A DNA stretch of 11,298 bases from Acidobacteriota bacterium. GTDB lineage: Bacteria; Acidobacteriota; Terriglobia; Versatilivoradales; Versatilivoraceae. Position numbers and translations under genes: made by a program. The stretch is from NCBI GenBank assembly GCA_026706225.1, contig JAPOZE010000657.1, positions 1 through 11,298 on the forward strand. The letters are read 5' to 3'. The notes under the pieces were generated by a model that was not told the origin of the DNA, did not search any database, and was given only the letters and a program-made list of their open reading frames with translations. Positions 1-7,868 of the stretch are shown piece after piece; position 1 is the first letter of the stretch, and each line of letters begins with the position of its first letter.

Positions 1-665
1 TGAAAGCCACCGCCCGCGCGGCCAGGCTGTTCGGTGTGGACACGGTCAACGGCTTTACCGGCAGCAGTGTCTGGGCCAAGCTCTACTTCTTCCCGCCCAC
101 CTCCCAGAGCCACATTGACGCCGGCTACCGGGATTTCGCCGACCGCTGGCTCCCCATTCTGGAGGTCTTTCAGGAACAGCAGGTGCGCTTCGCCCTGGAG
201 GTCCACCCGACCGAGATCGCCTACGATATCCTCACCGCCCACCGGACCCTGGAAGCCATCCGGCGCCACCCCAGCTTCGGATTCAATTTCGATCCGAGCC
301 ACCTCATCCCCCAGCTCATCAACCCCGTCTTTTTCCTCGAGGACTTCAAGGACCGCATCTTTCACGTCCACATCAAGGACGCCCGGGTTCAAACGGACGG
401 GCGCAGCAGCATTCTCGCCTCCCATCTCGATTTCGGGGACCATCGCCGAGGCTGGGACTTTGTCTCCCCCGGAAGGGGTGGAGTCCAGTGGGACCAGGTC
501 ATGAGGGCACTCAATCGCATCGGCTACCAGGGCCCGCTTTCCATCGAGTGGGAGGACTCCGGCATGGACCGCAACTGGGGGGCCCCCGAGGCTCTGGCAA
601 TGGTCCGCCGGCAGGACTTCGCCCCCTCCGGGGTAGCCTTCGACGCCGCCTTTTCCAGCGATTAG
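1..665 (+). CDS. Sugar phosphate isomerase/epimerase, xylose isomerase-like TIM barrel (5' end missing)
   Basis: This is the C-terminal part of a gene that enters from the left edge; the first whole codon is at base 3 and 220 residues are visible. The family (AP endonuclease 2 / xylose isomerase-like TIM barrels, including IolE/IolI-like enzymes) isomerises or epimerises sugars and inositol derivatives using a divalent metal, normally in the cytoplasm. The expected metal-site strands appear in order: Glu in 'LEVHPTE', Asp in 'FNFDPSHL', His in 'FHVHIKD', and a late Glu in 'LSIEWED'. A '[10 protein letters not shown]' segment precedes the last strand, as is usual. The ending '[13 protein letters not shown]' to '[10 protein letters not shown]' is typical of a large subfamily of predicted sugar isomerases. 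The substrate cannot be read from the sequence. The next gene starts 19 bp downstream on the same strand, so co-transcription is possible. Confidence 0.88.
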   Translation, partial: KATARAARLFGVDTVNGFTGSSVWAKLYFFPPTSQSHIDAGYRDFADRWLPILEVFQEQQVRFALEVHPTEIAYDILTAHRTLEAIRRHPSFGFNFDPSHLIPQLINPVFFLEDFKDRIFHVHIKDARVQTDGRSSILASHLDFGDHRRGWDFVSPGRGGVQWDQVMRALNRIGYQGPLSIEWEDSGMDRNWGAPEALAMVRRQDFAPSGVAFDAAFSSD

Positions 666-684
666 GCTGCCTCTCCGCCAACCC

Positions 685-1389
685 ATGGACAGGACCTCCC
701 TGAATATCTTCGCCAAGGCCCCCATCCCGGGGACCGTCAAGACCCGCATGTCCCCCCCCCTGTCCCCGGCGCAATGCCTGCGCCTGCATCGGGCCCTGGT
801 GAACCACACCCTTGCCCGAATGCGGCCTCTCATCGCCTCCGGGGTGGAGGCGAGCCTTTGCCTGACCGGAACGCTGCGGGAAGCACTGGAGCAGGCCGGA
901 CCGATGGACGCGCGAGGCTTTAGCGTGGACAACCAGCACGGCGCCCATCTTGGCGAGCGTCTCAGCCACGCGCTCACTACCAGATTCAGACAGGGTTATT
1001 CCAGGGTGATTTTCGTCGGCACCGACTGCCCCGGGCTGGGATCGAATAACGTCCGGGATGCCATCCGAGCCCTCGACCGGCAGGAGGTGGTCATCGGCCC
1101 GGCCCAGGATGGCGGCTACTACCTGATCGGATTCGCCGCCTGCCTTCCCGAAGTCCTGCAGGGAATTCCCTGGGGAACTCCCGCGGTCCATGAGACCACC
1201 CTGGACCGGCTCAGGCGGAGGGGGGTGCGCTGGAAATCACTGGGACGGCTGGCAGACCTGGACAACTTCGGGGACCTGAAGCAATTCTGCCGCCAATACT
1301 GCCCGGGAAACAGCCTGGAGGATGGGATCGATCCGGATTTTTTTGATACCATTGAAGCACTGATTCTCGAGGCAGGTCACGATTACTGA
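685..1389 (+). CDS. TIGR04282 / DUF2064 family glycosyltransferase-like protein (CofC-like nucleotidyltransferase fold)
   Basis: A 234-residue cytosolic protein of the DUF2064 family, annotated in databases as 'rSAM/selenodomain-associated transferase 1'. The fold is that of GT-A/nucleotidyltransferases such as CofC, so a nucleotide-sugar or NTP-dependent transfer is expected; no substrate is established for the family. The diagnostic N-terminus 'NIFAKAPIPGTVKTRM' (residues 7-22) is the nucleotide-binding loop with basic residues. 'VIFVGTDCPGL' (108-118) carries the conserved Asp, and 'GPAQDGGYYLIG' (138-149) is the second signature. 'WGT' and 'LADLDNFGDL' follow near the C-terminus. The length is normal for the family. 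The ATG at 685 has no clear Shine-Dalgarno, but the nucleotide-binding motif begins within a few residues, so a later start is unlikely. The radical-SAM/selenoprotein partners sometimes found beside this family are not in the window. Confidence 0.88.
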   Translation: MDRTSLNIFAKAPIPGTVKTRMSPPLSPAQCLRLHRALVNHTLARMRPLIASGVEASLCLTGTLREALEQAGPMDARGFSVDNQHGAHLGERLSHALTTRFRQGYSRVIFVGTDCPGLGSNNVRDAIRALDRQEVVIGPAQDGGYYLIGFAACLPEVLQGIPWGTPAVHETTLDRLRRRGVRWKSLGRLADLDNFGDLKQFCRQYCPGNSLEDGIDPDFFDTIEALILEAGHDY

Positions 1390-1422
1390 AGTTCGGTCCC
1401 AAACCGAGGCGGGGTCCATCTC

Positions 1423-3375
1423 GTGACAGGGACCCCACCACGGGTTTCCACCCCGTCAATGGGCAATTTCGACGCGGCGATGTTCCGATCCACATCCGCA
1501 GGACTCCTGATCATCGGCCTGAGCCTGGCTGCGCCGGCCCGGGCAGCCGAGGTCACCGGTCGAATCGCCGATGCCGACACCGGAGAAGGTATTCCCCAAG
1601 CCGTCGTCCGGGCCCAAGTTCAGGACCCGGGGCAGCCGGCGGCTCAGGCTGTGACCGACCAGCGGGGGCGCTATCTCCTGGACCTGCTGCAAGGACGCTA
1701 CCGGATCCAGGTCGAAGTCCCCGATTCCAACTACCTCCCCAGGCAGTTTGGCGGATCGGAGGACCCGGAAGCCGGAGACATCCTTCACATCCCGACTTTC
1801 GATTCGTTCATCGTTCTGGACCTGTCGCTGACGATGGGCGGCTCGGTTGCCGGCCGGGTGAGGGGAGAGGGCGAGGTCCCCCTGGCCAGGGTCTCCATCC
1901 GGGCCGAGTCGGCCGATCATCGGGCCTCCATTGCGACCCGGGAAGACGGGAGCTATCTCCTGTCGAGACTGCCCCCCGGCGAATACCTCCTTTCCGCCGG
2001 GACTCGGGACCAGCGATACGTTCCCGCCTACTATCCGGGGGCCTCCATCCCCGAGGATGCACGACCCGTCGCCGTGGAACAGCGCCGGAAGCTTACCGGG
2101 ATCGACTTCCTGCTGCAGCGGGCGGGTACCGTCCGGGGCCGGATTCGGGCTCTCAGGGGACTGGAGCCGCTGGAGGGAGTCCGGGTGGTTGCCGAGACAG
2201 AGGAGTCGTCCCCGATCTCCCGTGTCGCCATCAGCGATGCACTGGGACGATACCGGCTGTCCGGCCTCGCGCCGGGCTCCTACCTGCTCTCGGCAGGCCC
2301 TCCCGAAGGGGAAGACCGTCCCGACCGCCAACAGCCGGGCTGGCTGCGCCAGTTCTACCCCCAGCAGTTCAATCGGGAATCGGCAGTTGCGCTTGACGTC
2401 GAGTCGGGTCTCACCCTGTCCGATATAGACTTCACCCTCATGCAGGAATGCTGGATCAGCGGGAGGGTGGTGACGCTGGGGGACGAGGAGCCCCTGGAGA
2501 AAGTCCAGGTGATTCCGCAACCGGTCATGCTGCGGGGTTTTGCTCCGACACGAACCCGGACCGATGGGTCGGGGGACTTCCTGCTTCAGGGACTGCCCCC
2601 GGGGGACTACACCCTGGGCATGCTGCTCCCGGCCAGGCACCGGCGGCTCATCCAGGTCTACTATCGGGACAAGCTGAGCCTGGACAGGGCGGACCGGATC
2701 GAGCTGGAGGAGGGCAAGGCCCTCCGGGACATCGACTTCAACCTGACGGCCGGAGCCAGCCTTCGCGGCAGGGTCGGGATCGAGGAGCCCGAAGAGGAGC
2801 TCGAATATCAATGGGACAGCTCGCGAGACGTGGTCGAGCTGGCACGTCTGGACTTCGATCCCAGGGGCTCCGAGGACCGGCAACTGAGGGTCGAGGAGGA
2901 CGGTTCGTTCCGAGTGGACGGCACTCCCGGGGGGCGCTACTCCCTGACCCCCAGGCTCTCCGACCCCAACCTGATCGCCCTGCGGTCGCCGCTTCCGCGG
3001 GTGGTGACGGTGGTTGAAGGCGACCTGCTGGAAGAGCTGGACTTCGCCTTCAGAATCGGGGGCTCCATCTCGGGCTCGGTCGAGTCGGCGAGCGAGGCCC
3101 CCGGCTTGAACCAGTTGCAGATCGTCCTCATCAATTTCGTCGAGAACACCTCCTCGGTGTTCGACCTCCCCTCGCCCCAATACACGCTGGCCGGACTCTC
3201 CCCGGGGCGGTACTTTCTGGCGCTCCGCTCCAAGCCGGACCCCACCCATCCCAGTAGGGGCTACGGGATCTCCCAGGTGTTCGACTCCAGACTGGTCGAC
3301 GTGGTCAAGGGAGCCGGCACTTCGAATGTAGACCTGAGAGTGTCCCCGACCTCGGCCAGGCGATCTCCCTTTTGA
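1423..3375 (+). CDS. Exported protein with six tandem carboxypeptidase-regulatory-like domains
   Basis: A 650-residue protein built almost wholly from beta-sandwich repeats of the carboxypeptidase regulatory-like (CarboxypepD_reg / transthyretin-like) type. No catalytic domain is visible. A signal peptide occupies about residues 20-41, with hydrophobic core 'AGLLIIGLSLAAPARA' and AxA-type cleavage. Six repeats lie at about 43-135, 138-232, 234-340, 342-441, 443-545 and 546-641. Most open with G-x-[VI]-x-G-R-V and contain a D-G-x-[YF]-x-L...L-x-P-G-x-Y-x-L hairpin; most close with an [IL]-D-[FL] strand. The fifth is acidic and the most divergent. Such proteins are abundant in Acidobacteriota and are presumed surface or periplasmic binding or scaffolding proteins; the ligand is unknown. 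The start is uncertain: GTG 1423 has a purine-rich GGCGGGG upstream (1408-1414), while ATG 1459 or ATG 1480 gives a more usual signal-peptide length. It starts 33 bp after the preceding gene. Confidence 0.82.
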   Translation: MTGTPPRVSTPSMGNFDAAMFRSTSAGLLIIGLSLAAPARAAEVTGRIADADTGEGIPQAVVRAQVQDPGQPAAQAVTDQRGRYLLDLLQGRYRIQVEVPDSNYLPRQFGGSEDPEAGDILHIPTFDSFIVLDLSLTMGGSVAGRVRGEGEVPLARVSIRAESADHRASIATREDGSYLLSRLPPGEYLLSAGTRDQRYVPAYYPGASIPEDARPVAVEQRRKLTGIDFLLQRAGTVRGRIRALRGLEPLEGVRVVAETEESSPISRVAISDALGRYRLSGLAPGSYLLSAGPPEGEDRPDRQQPGWLRQFYPQQFNRESAVALDVESGLTLSDIDFTLMQECWISGRVVTLGDEEPLEKVQVIPQPVMLRGFAPTRTRTDGSGDFLLQGLPPGDYTLGMLLPARHRRLIQVYYRDKLSLDRADRIELEEGKALRDIDFNLTAGASLRGRVGIEEPEEELEYQWDSSRDVVELARLDFDPRGSEDRQLRVEEDGSFRVDGTPGGRYSLTPRLSDPNLIALRSPLPRVVTVVEGDLLEELDFAFRIGGSISGSVESASEAPGLNQLQIVLINFVENTSSVFDLPSPQYTLAGLSPGRYFLALRSKPDPTHPSRGYGISQVFDSRLVDVVKGAGTSNVDLRVSPTSARRSPF

Positions 3376-3530
3376 GCCGCGTTTCACCAGGGGTTGCACC
3401 CGCGACATGAGCGCAGGGACGGAATCAACCCCTCTACCGGCAAGCGAAACTGGTGTGGCTGGTGCTGTCGACCGCCGACTTGGGGGAGTTGCAGTCCGGT
3501 CGCATAGGCAGCGGTCGGCCCGTTTGCCTG

Positions 3531-3601
3531 CAGCTTTCCTTTCTGCCGAAACTACCAGATTGGTAGAGACGGAGACGGTGCCAGTGGTGTAAAGGAAGCT
3601 G
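3531..3601. other. Nested three-tier hairpin, candidate structured RNA or repeat
   Basis: The outer arms CAGCTTTCCTTT (3531-3542) and AAAGGAAGCTG (3591-3601) pair over 11 bp with one bulged T. Directly inside, CTGCCG (3543-3548) can pair with CGG (3576-3578) and CAG (3582-3584) across a 3-nt bulge. At the tip, CTACCA (3552-3557) and TGGTAG (3561-3566) form a perfect 6-bp stem with loop GAT. No U-run follows, so it is not an obvious intrinsic terminator. The strand of any transcript is unknown, and I do not recognise a named RNA family. Confidence 0.4.
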
Positions 3602-3713
3602 GAGCGGAGACGGAGCCTGCGTGCCTGCACGGACACAGGACATCGCAGCAAACGCGTCACTGTAACGGCCGGTAGGGGAGCTTGCGGTCCGGACGCGACC
3701 GAATGGTGCCCAG

Positions 3714-3740
3714 GTGAGGCGAGTTGCGCCATGGCCTCAC
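3714..3740. promoter_or_regulatory. 7-bp inverted repeat in the probable 5' leader of the DUF3857 pair
   Basis: GTGAGGC (3714-3720) and GCCTCAC (3734-3740) form a perfect 7-bp stem with a 13-nt loop. The 3' arm ends 52 nt before the ribosome-binding site of the downstream gene. It could be a leader hairpin or an operator half-site pair; no regulator can be assigned. Confidence 0.25.
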
Positions 3741-3792
3741 CGCATGGGTTTCCGTCAGAATCCACATCCGACCTCCCCGATTCCATTCCAAC

Positions 3793-3796
3793 CGGA
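3793..3796 (+). promoter_or_regulatory. Shine-Dalgarno GGAG that fixes the start at 3805
   Basis: GGAG lies 8 nt before the ATG at 3805. The ATG opens directly into a signal peptide. The reading frame stays open upstream to about 3724, but the earlier TTG there has no ribosome-binding site and would put a charged, unstructured segment before the signal peptide. Confidence 0.6.
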
Positions 3797-3804
3797 GAAC
3801 CCCG

Positions 3805-5796
3805 ATGAAACCGGCGTTTCGAACCCTGGCGTCCCTGCTGCTGCCTCTGATCCTTTGTCTCCCGGCCGCGGCCGTCAGGTGGGCTCCCGTCGAGCCGGCC
3901 CACCTGGCTGCGCAAAGTCCCCGGATCGACCCCGATGCCGACGCCGAGGCGGTATTTTGGCGAACCTGGGTGACGGATCAAATGATTGGAGGCCGACAGC
4001 CCCAGAACGTCAAGGAACAGTACATCCGCATCAAGATCTTCACCGAACGCGGCGTGCAGGAGCACGCCACCATCGACCTGCTGTCGGCATCCGACGAGAT
4101 TCGCATCGGCGACCTGCGTGCAAGAACCATCAAGTCCGACGGACGCATTGTGGAGGTTCCCGGTCGATCCATCTTCGAACGGACGGTGTCCAGGACCGGC
4201 GGAATCAAGGTCAGGTACAAGTCCTTCTCCATGCCGGGGGTGGAGCCGGGCGACATTATCGAGTACCAGTGGAAACAGTATCGCGACGACTATTTCTCCC
4301 AGTACTCCCGTCTCTATTTTCAGCGGGACATCCCTTCCTGGGAAGTCACCTACCACGTCAAGCCCTCGGACTATGCCTGGGAGCAGTTGGGCTACCTGAT
4401 GAGTTTCCAGGTGTTCAACGTGAGGAGCGAGGGATTTCGGGAAACGCCCGGGGGGTGGCAGTCCATCACCGTGCAGGACGTTCGGGCCTTCAGGCGTGAA
4501 GACCGCATGCCTCCCGAGGACAACCTCCGCTCCTGGATGCTGCTGTTCTACTCCAAGAAGCGCAAGTTCAAACCGGACAAGTATTGGAGCGAACTGGGAA
4601 AGGCCATTCGCCACGAAATCAGGAACGAGGTCAAGGTCGACGGCGCCGTCAGGAAGAAAGCCGCCGAGCTGACCGCGGGTCTGTCCACGCCCGCAGAGAA
4701 AATCGATCGCATCCTCGACTACTGCCTCAACCAGGTCAAGAACATCCAACACGACCGCTCGGGGGTGACGGCCGAACAGCGCCTGAGACTGAAGCCCCGC
4801 AAGAGGCCGTCCGACACCCTGAAGCAAGGGATGGGAACGGGACGCGACATCATCAAGCTGTTCTCCGCGCTCCTGAACGCCTCCGGGATGCGGGCCTATG
4901 TCGCCCTGGCCACCGGACGGGACGACTTCTTTTTCAACTCCAACTTCATGGACCCCTATTTCCTGGACCGCATGCAGGTGGCGGTCGAGCTCGACGGCCG
5001 GTGGAAATTCTACGATCCCTCTTCCCCCTACCTGGAATCCGGCATGCTGCTATGGCCCGAGGAGGGCGTCGAATCGCTGATCCTCCACCGCAAGCAACCC
5101 TTTTTCCAGAAGACTCCCTCCTCCGGTCCCGAAAGAAGTCGGATTCACCGCAAAGCGAGTTTCAAGCTGCAGGGGGACGGGACGCTGGAAGGAACGGTGG
5201 AGATGGTCTTCCACGGCCACACGGGTGTATCCAGCAAGAACCTGTATGACGCTCTCACCCCGGAGGAGCGGCAGAAGGACTTTGCGGAGCGGGTGCAGGA
5301 ACGGTTGCAATCCGCCGAGGTGACCGAGGTCGAGATCCTGAACGCCAAGGCCATCCGGGATCCCTTCACGGTGCGCTACAAGATTCGGGTGCCGGGCTAT
5401 GCTCAGGGGGTCGGCAGGCGTCTGCTGCTGCAGCCGGCCTATTTCCAAATGAACGTGCCCGCGGAGTTTGAAACCAGCCAGCGCCGCTACGATGTCTATT
5501 TCCGTTACCCCTGGACCGAGACGGACGAGGTTTCCATCGAGCTGCCCGAGACCTACCGCCTCGAAAGAGCCTCTTCCCCGAGACCCTTCACCATGCGAGG
5601 CGTGGGAAAATACGAGGCCAGCCTGGAGCCGGGCGAGGGCAACCTCTTGACCTACCGGCGCAGCTTTCGCTTCGGAGACAACGGGAACATACTGTTCCGC
5701 TCCGATGTCTATCCCCAAATCAAGCGAACCTTCGATTACGTCCACCGCCAGGACAACCATGTGCTCACACTCACCCGCAAACCGCGGATGGACTGA
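3805..5796 (+). CDS. Exported DUF3857 / transglutaminase-like protein lacking the catalytic Cys and His (predicted pseudoenzyme)
   Basis: A 663-residue protein with a signal peptide (MKPAFRTL, then a Leu/Ala-rich core to about residue 23), so periplasmic or exported. About residues 70-225 match DUF3857, about 285-410 the transglutaminase-like core, and the remainder a C-terminal beta-rich DUF3858-like part ending 'YPQIKRTFDYVHRQDNHVLTL'. In active members the core has G-D-C-K-D, a later N-H and an F-D-P. Here the first motif reads G-T-G-R-D, with Gly346 where Cys belongs. The His position aligns to Arg389 (in 'LDRMQVAVEL'), and only Asp404 ('FYDPSSPYL') remains. The frame is intact over its full length, so this is a protein under constraint and not a decayed gene. 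It probably acts as a binding or partner subunit of the active paralogue encoded next, with which it overlaps by 38 bp. Substrate and role are unknown; Bacteroidota relatives occur in glycan-related loci. Confidence 0.85.
   Translation: MKPAFRTLASLLLPLILCLPAAAVRWAPVEPAHLAAQSPRIDPDADAEAVFWRTWVTDQMIGGRQPQNVKEQYIRIKIFTERGVQEHATIDLLSASDEIRIGDLRARTIKSDGRIVEVPGRSIFERTVSRTGGIKVRYKSFSMPGVEPGDIIEYQWKQYRDDYFSQYSRLYFQRDIPSWEVTYHVKPSDYAWEQLGYLMSFQVFNVRSEGFRETPGGWQSITVQDVRAFRREDRMPPEDNLRSWMLLFYSKKRKFKPDKYWSELGKAIRHEIRNEVKVDGAVRKKAAELTAGLSTPAEKIDRILDYCLNQVKNIQHDRSGVTAEQRLRLKPRKRPSDTLKQGMGTGRDIIKLFSALLNASGMRAYVALATGRDDFFFNSNFMDPYFLDRMQVAVELDGRWKFYDPSSPYLESGMLLWPEEGVESLILHRKQPFFQKTPSSGPERSRIHRKASFKLQGDGTLEGTVEMVFHGHTGVSSKNLYDALTPEERQKDFAERVQERLQSAEVTEVEILNAKAIRDPFTVRYKIRVPGYAQGVGRRLLLQPAYFQMNVPAEFETSQRRYDVYFRYPWTETDEVSIELPETYRLERASSPRPFTMRGVGKYEASLEPGEGNLLTYRRSFRFGDNGNILFRSDVYPQIKRTFDYVHRQDNHVLTLTRKPRMD
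5750..5753 (+). promoter_or_regulatory. Shine-Dalgarno AGGA inside the upstream gene, fixing the start at 5759
   Basis: AGGA lies 5 nt before the ATG at 5759, within the last 50 bases of the preceding coding sequence. This supports 5759 over the open frame's earlier ATG at 5705, which would add a polar stretch ahead of the signal peptide. The arrangement suggests translational coupling of the two DUF3857 genes. Confidence 0.55.
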
Positions 5797-7771
5797 CCGG
5801 TCTTGGGGCACTCCGCGGGCGGCAGCCCTGGTCCTGGCCTGCCTCTGCTCCCCCTGCCTGGCGGCCGAACGTCCCCCTTCCTGGCTCACCGAGCTGGCTT
5901 TCGGCCAAGTCCCGGAATACGACAGCGAGGTAGGAGCAGTCGTTCTCCTCGACGAAGAGACAGTGACCGTCGAGCCGGACGGCAAGGTCACCACCTCGGT
6001 GCGGAAAGCCATCAAGGTCCTGACGCGGGACGGCCGCCGGGAAGCTCGCGGGGTGGTGATCTATCGCCGCGACAGCGGCAAGGTCCGCCGGCTGCGGGCC
6101 TGGACCCTCTACCCCTCCGGGGCTTCGAAGACCCACCGCAAGAAGGACATCATCGATGTCTCGCTGGTCGAGGACGATGTCTACGACGTCTATGACGAGT
6201 CGCGGGCTTCGGTCATCCTGGGCGAGGACGACGCGGACACGGGTTCAGTGTTCGGCTACGAATCGGTCCTGGAAGACCGGTCGGTATTTACCCAGTTCAG
6301 CTTCAACTTTCAGGATGATCTGCCGGCCCTGCTCTCCCGCTTCCGCCTGGAGCTGCCTTCGGGCTGGACGGCTGAATCGATCACGGACAACCACCCGCCC
6401 ATCGAACCCCGGGTCAACGACACCTCCTACACCTGGCAACTGGAACGCCTGCCGCCGGTTTCGGATGAACCCGCCCGGCCCGGGCTGAGGTCGATCGTGC
6501 CCCGGGTCAACGTCAGCTACTTTCCTCCGCCCCAGGTGGAGGCCGCCGGGCCGACCTTCCGCGAGTGGAGCCAGGTATCGGCCTGGCTTGCCTCCCTTGC
6601 CGATCCCCGGGCCAGGCCCGACAAGGCCGTCATCGCCAAGGCGCGGGACCTGACCGCGGGCAAGGAGAGTCAGCTCGAGAAAATCGAGGCCATCGCCGAC
6701 TTCTCCCAGCGCATCAAGTACGCCTCCATCCAATTGGGCGTGGGGCGCGGCGGGGGATACCAGCCCAGTCCGGCGGGGGAGACACTTCAGAACGCCTATG
6801 GAGACTGCAAGGACAAGGTCAACCTCATGCGCTCCCTGCTGGCGGCGGTGGGCATCGAGTCCTACCCGGTGGCAATCTTTTCCGGCAACCGCCGCTATGT
6901 GCGGTCCGATTGGCCATCCCCCCGACAGTTCAACCACGTCATCATCGCCGTGAAGTTTTCAGGAGAGCTGGAAGCACCCGCTGTAGCCTCGGCGGAAAAT
7001 TGGGGTAAACTCCTTCTGTTCGACCCGACCGACCGCTACACGCCTTTAGGCTACCTTCCCGACCACCAGCAGGACAGCCTGGCGCTGCTGGTCAAGCCGA
7101 GCGGGGGTGAACTGCTGCGAGCCCCGACTTCCCCTCCCCGCGCCAACCTCCTCAAGCGCCATGTCACCATGAGCCTGGCTCATGACGGCTCGATCGGCTG
7201 TCGGATTCGGGAGCAGTTGGAGGGGAGCGCCGCCAGCAGCAATCGGCGCTTGCAAAGAAGCCTGGGGAGCAGGGACTACCGCAGGGTCATCGAGCGCTGG
7301 ATCTCCTCGGGTGCTCCGGGCGCCGCCGTGTCCAGGATCGAAGCCGGTGACCGGAATCGGGTAGGCTTCTTCGTGGACGTGGATTTCACCGCGACCGCAT
7401 ACGGGAGGACGGTGGGTCAGTATCTCCTGATCTTCAAGCCGGCCGTAGTGCCCCATCGAGGGTTCACCTATCTGAACCAAACCGAGCGAAGGTACGCCGT
7501 GGTTCTGGAAGCCGACAGCTTTCAGGAAACCGTGGAGGTGGATCTTCCCCTGGGATTCACGGTGGATGAAATGCCGGCGCCCGTGAAACTCGCCACCCCA
7601 TTCGGACGCTACCGCGCCGACTGGCGGGTCGAAGCCGGCAAGCTCTTCTTCAAGCGCCATCTCGAGCTCGACAACGCCGTCGTTCCACCCGAGGACTACG
7701 CTTCAGTGAAGGAGTTCTTCGACGAGATGATCGCGGCCGACCAGGCGCCGGTGGTGCTGATGAGGCAGTGA
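5759..7771 (+). CDS. Exported DUF3857 / transglutaminase-like protein with intact catalytic triad
   Basis: A 670-residue paralogue of the preceding protein. The N-terminus has a basic region followed by 'ALVLACLCSPCLAAE', which is a signal peptide; whether it is cleaved at A-x-A or lipidated at a Cys is unclear because the lipobox is imperfect. DUF3857 spans about residues 40-235 and the transglutaminase-like core about 290-430. All three catalytic residues are visible: Cys350 in 'YGDCKDKVNLMRSLL', His393 in 'QFNHVIIAV' and Asp422 in 'LLFDPTDRYTPLG'. The C-terminus ends with the family's usual 'YASVKEFFDEMIAADQAPVVL'. By family, it should form an acyl-enzyme intermediate and either hydrolyse or crosslink an amide bond outside the cytoplasm; the natural substrate is not known. 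The start overlaps the upstream gene by 38 bp, so the two are very probably co-translated. The stop codon TGA lies in the second copy of a duplicated octamer, TGAGGCAG (7761-7776). Confidence 0.9.
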   Translation: MCSHSPANRGWTDRSWGTPRAAALVLACLCSPCLAAERPPSWLTELAFGQVPEYDSEVGAVVLLDEETVTVEPDGKVTTSVRKAIKVLTRDGRREARGVVIYRRDSGKVRRLRAWTLYPSGASKTHRKKDIIDVSLVEDDVYDVYDESRASVILGEDDADTGSVFGYESVLEDRSVFTQFSFNFQDDLPALLSRFRLELPSGWTAESITDNHPPIEPRVNDTSYTWQLERLPPVSDEPARPGLRSIVPRVNVSYFPPPQVEAAGPTFREWSQVSAWLASLADPRARPDKAVIAKARDLTAGKESQLEKIEAIADFSQRIKYASIQLGVGRGGGYQPSPAGETLQNAYGDCKDKVNLMRSLLAAVGIESYPVAIFSGNRRYVRSDWPSPRQFNHVIIAVKFSGELEAPAVASAENWGKLLLFDPTDRYTPLGYLPDHQQDSLALLVKPSGGELLRAPTSPPRANLLKRHVTMSLAHDGSIGCRIREQLEGSAASSNRRLQRSLGSRDYRRVIERWISSGAPGAAVSRIEAGDRNRVGFFVDVDFTATAYGRTVGQYLLIFKPAVVPHRGFTYLNQTERRYAVVLEADSFQETVEVDLPLGFTVDEMPAPVKLATPFGRYRADWRVEAGKLFFKRHLELDNAVVPPEDYASVKEFFDEMIAADQAPVVLMRQ

Positions 7772-7868
7772 GGCAGTGGAGGGTGGAGAGTTATTTGATC
7801 GACAGGTTAAGCATCTTGTTGGCTCGACGCGGTCCTTCAAACAAGTCCTGTCCCCGTTCTGGATGAAG

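Larger units (their letters stand above)
3376..3804. other. Noncoding stretch rich in inverted repeats; no credible gene
   Basis: No convincing reading frame lies here. The short open frames have no ribosome-binding site and no recognisable motif. What is visible is a series of inverted repeats: AGGGGTTG/CAACCCCT (3389-3396 and 3426-3433), AGGCA/TGCCT (3506-3510 and 3525-3529), a nested hairpin at 3531-3601, CGGTC/GACCG (3685-3689 and 3697-3701), and GTGAGGC/GCCTCAC (3714-3720 and 3734-3740). Parts look less GC-rich than the flanking genes. I see no clear sigma-70 promoter, although the DUF3857 pair downstream probably has one here. Candidate explanations are a structured 5' leader, a small RNA or a degenerate repeat element. 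Confidence 0.6.

Noticed and set aside
3407..3643. Short open frames on both strands within the noncoding gap
   Set aside because: No ribosome-binding site or family motif is visible, and both overlap the nested hairpin. They are better explained by sequence composition.
3724..3804. Upstream extension of the first DUF3857 gene to a TTG at 3724
   Set aside because: The ATG at 3805 has a well-spaced GGAG and begins directly with a signal peptide; the extension would bury the signal peptide and has no ribosome-binding site.
1456..4827. A 1123-codon open frame on the minus strand spanning two genes and the noncoding gap
   Set aside because: It is antisense to two well-supported genes, has no recognisable domain, is rich in Pro/Gly/Arg, and arises from GC-biased codon use on the other strand.
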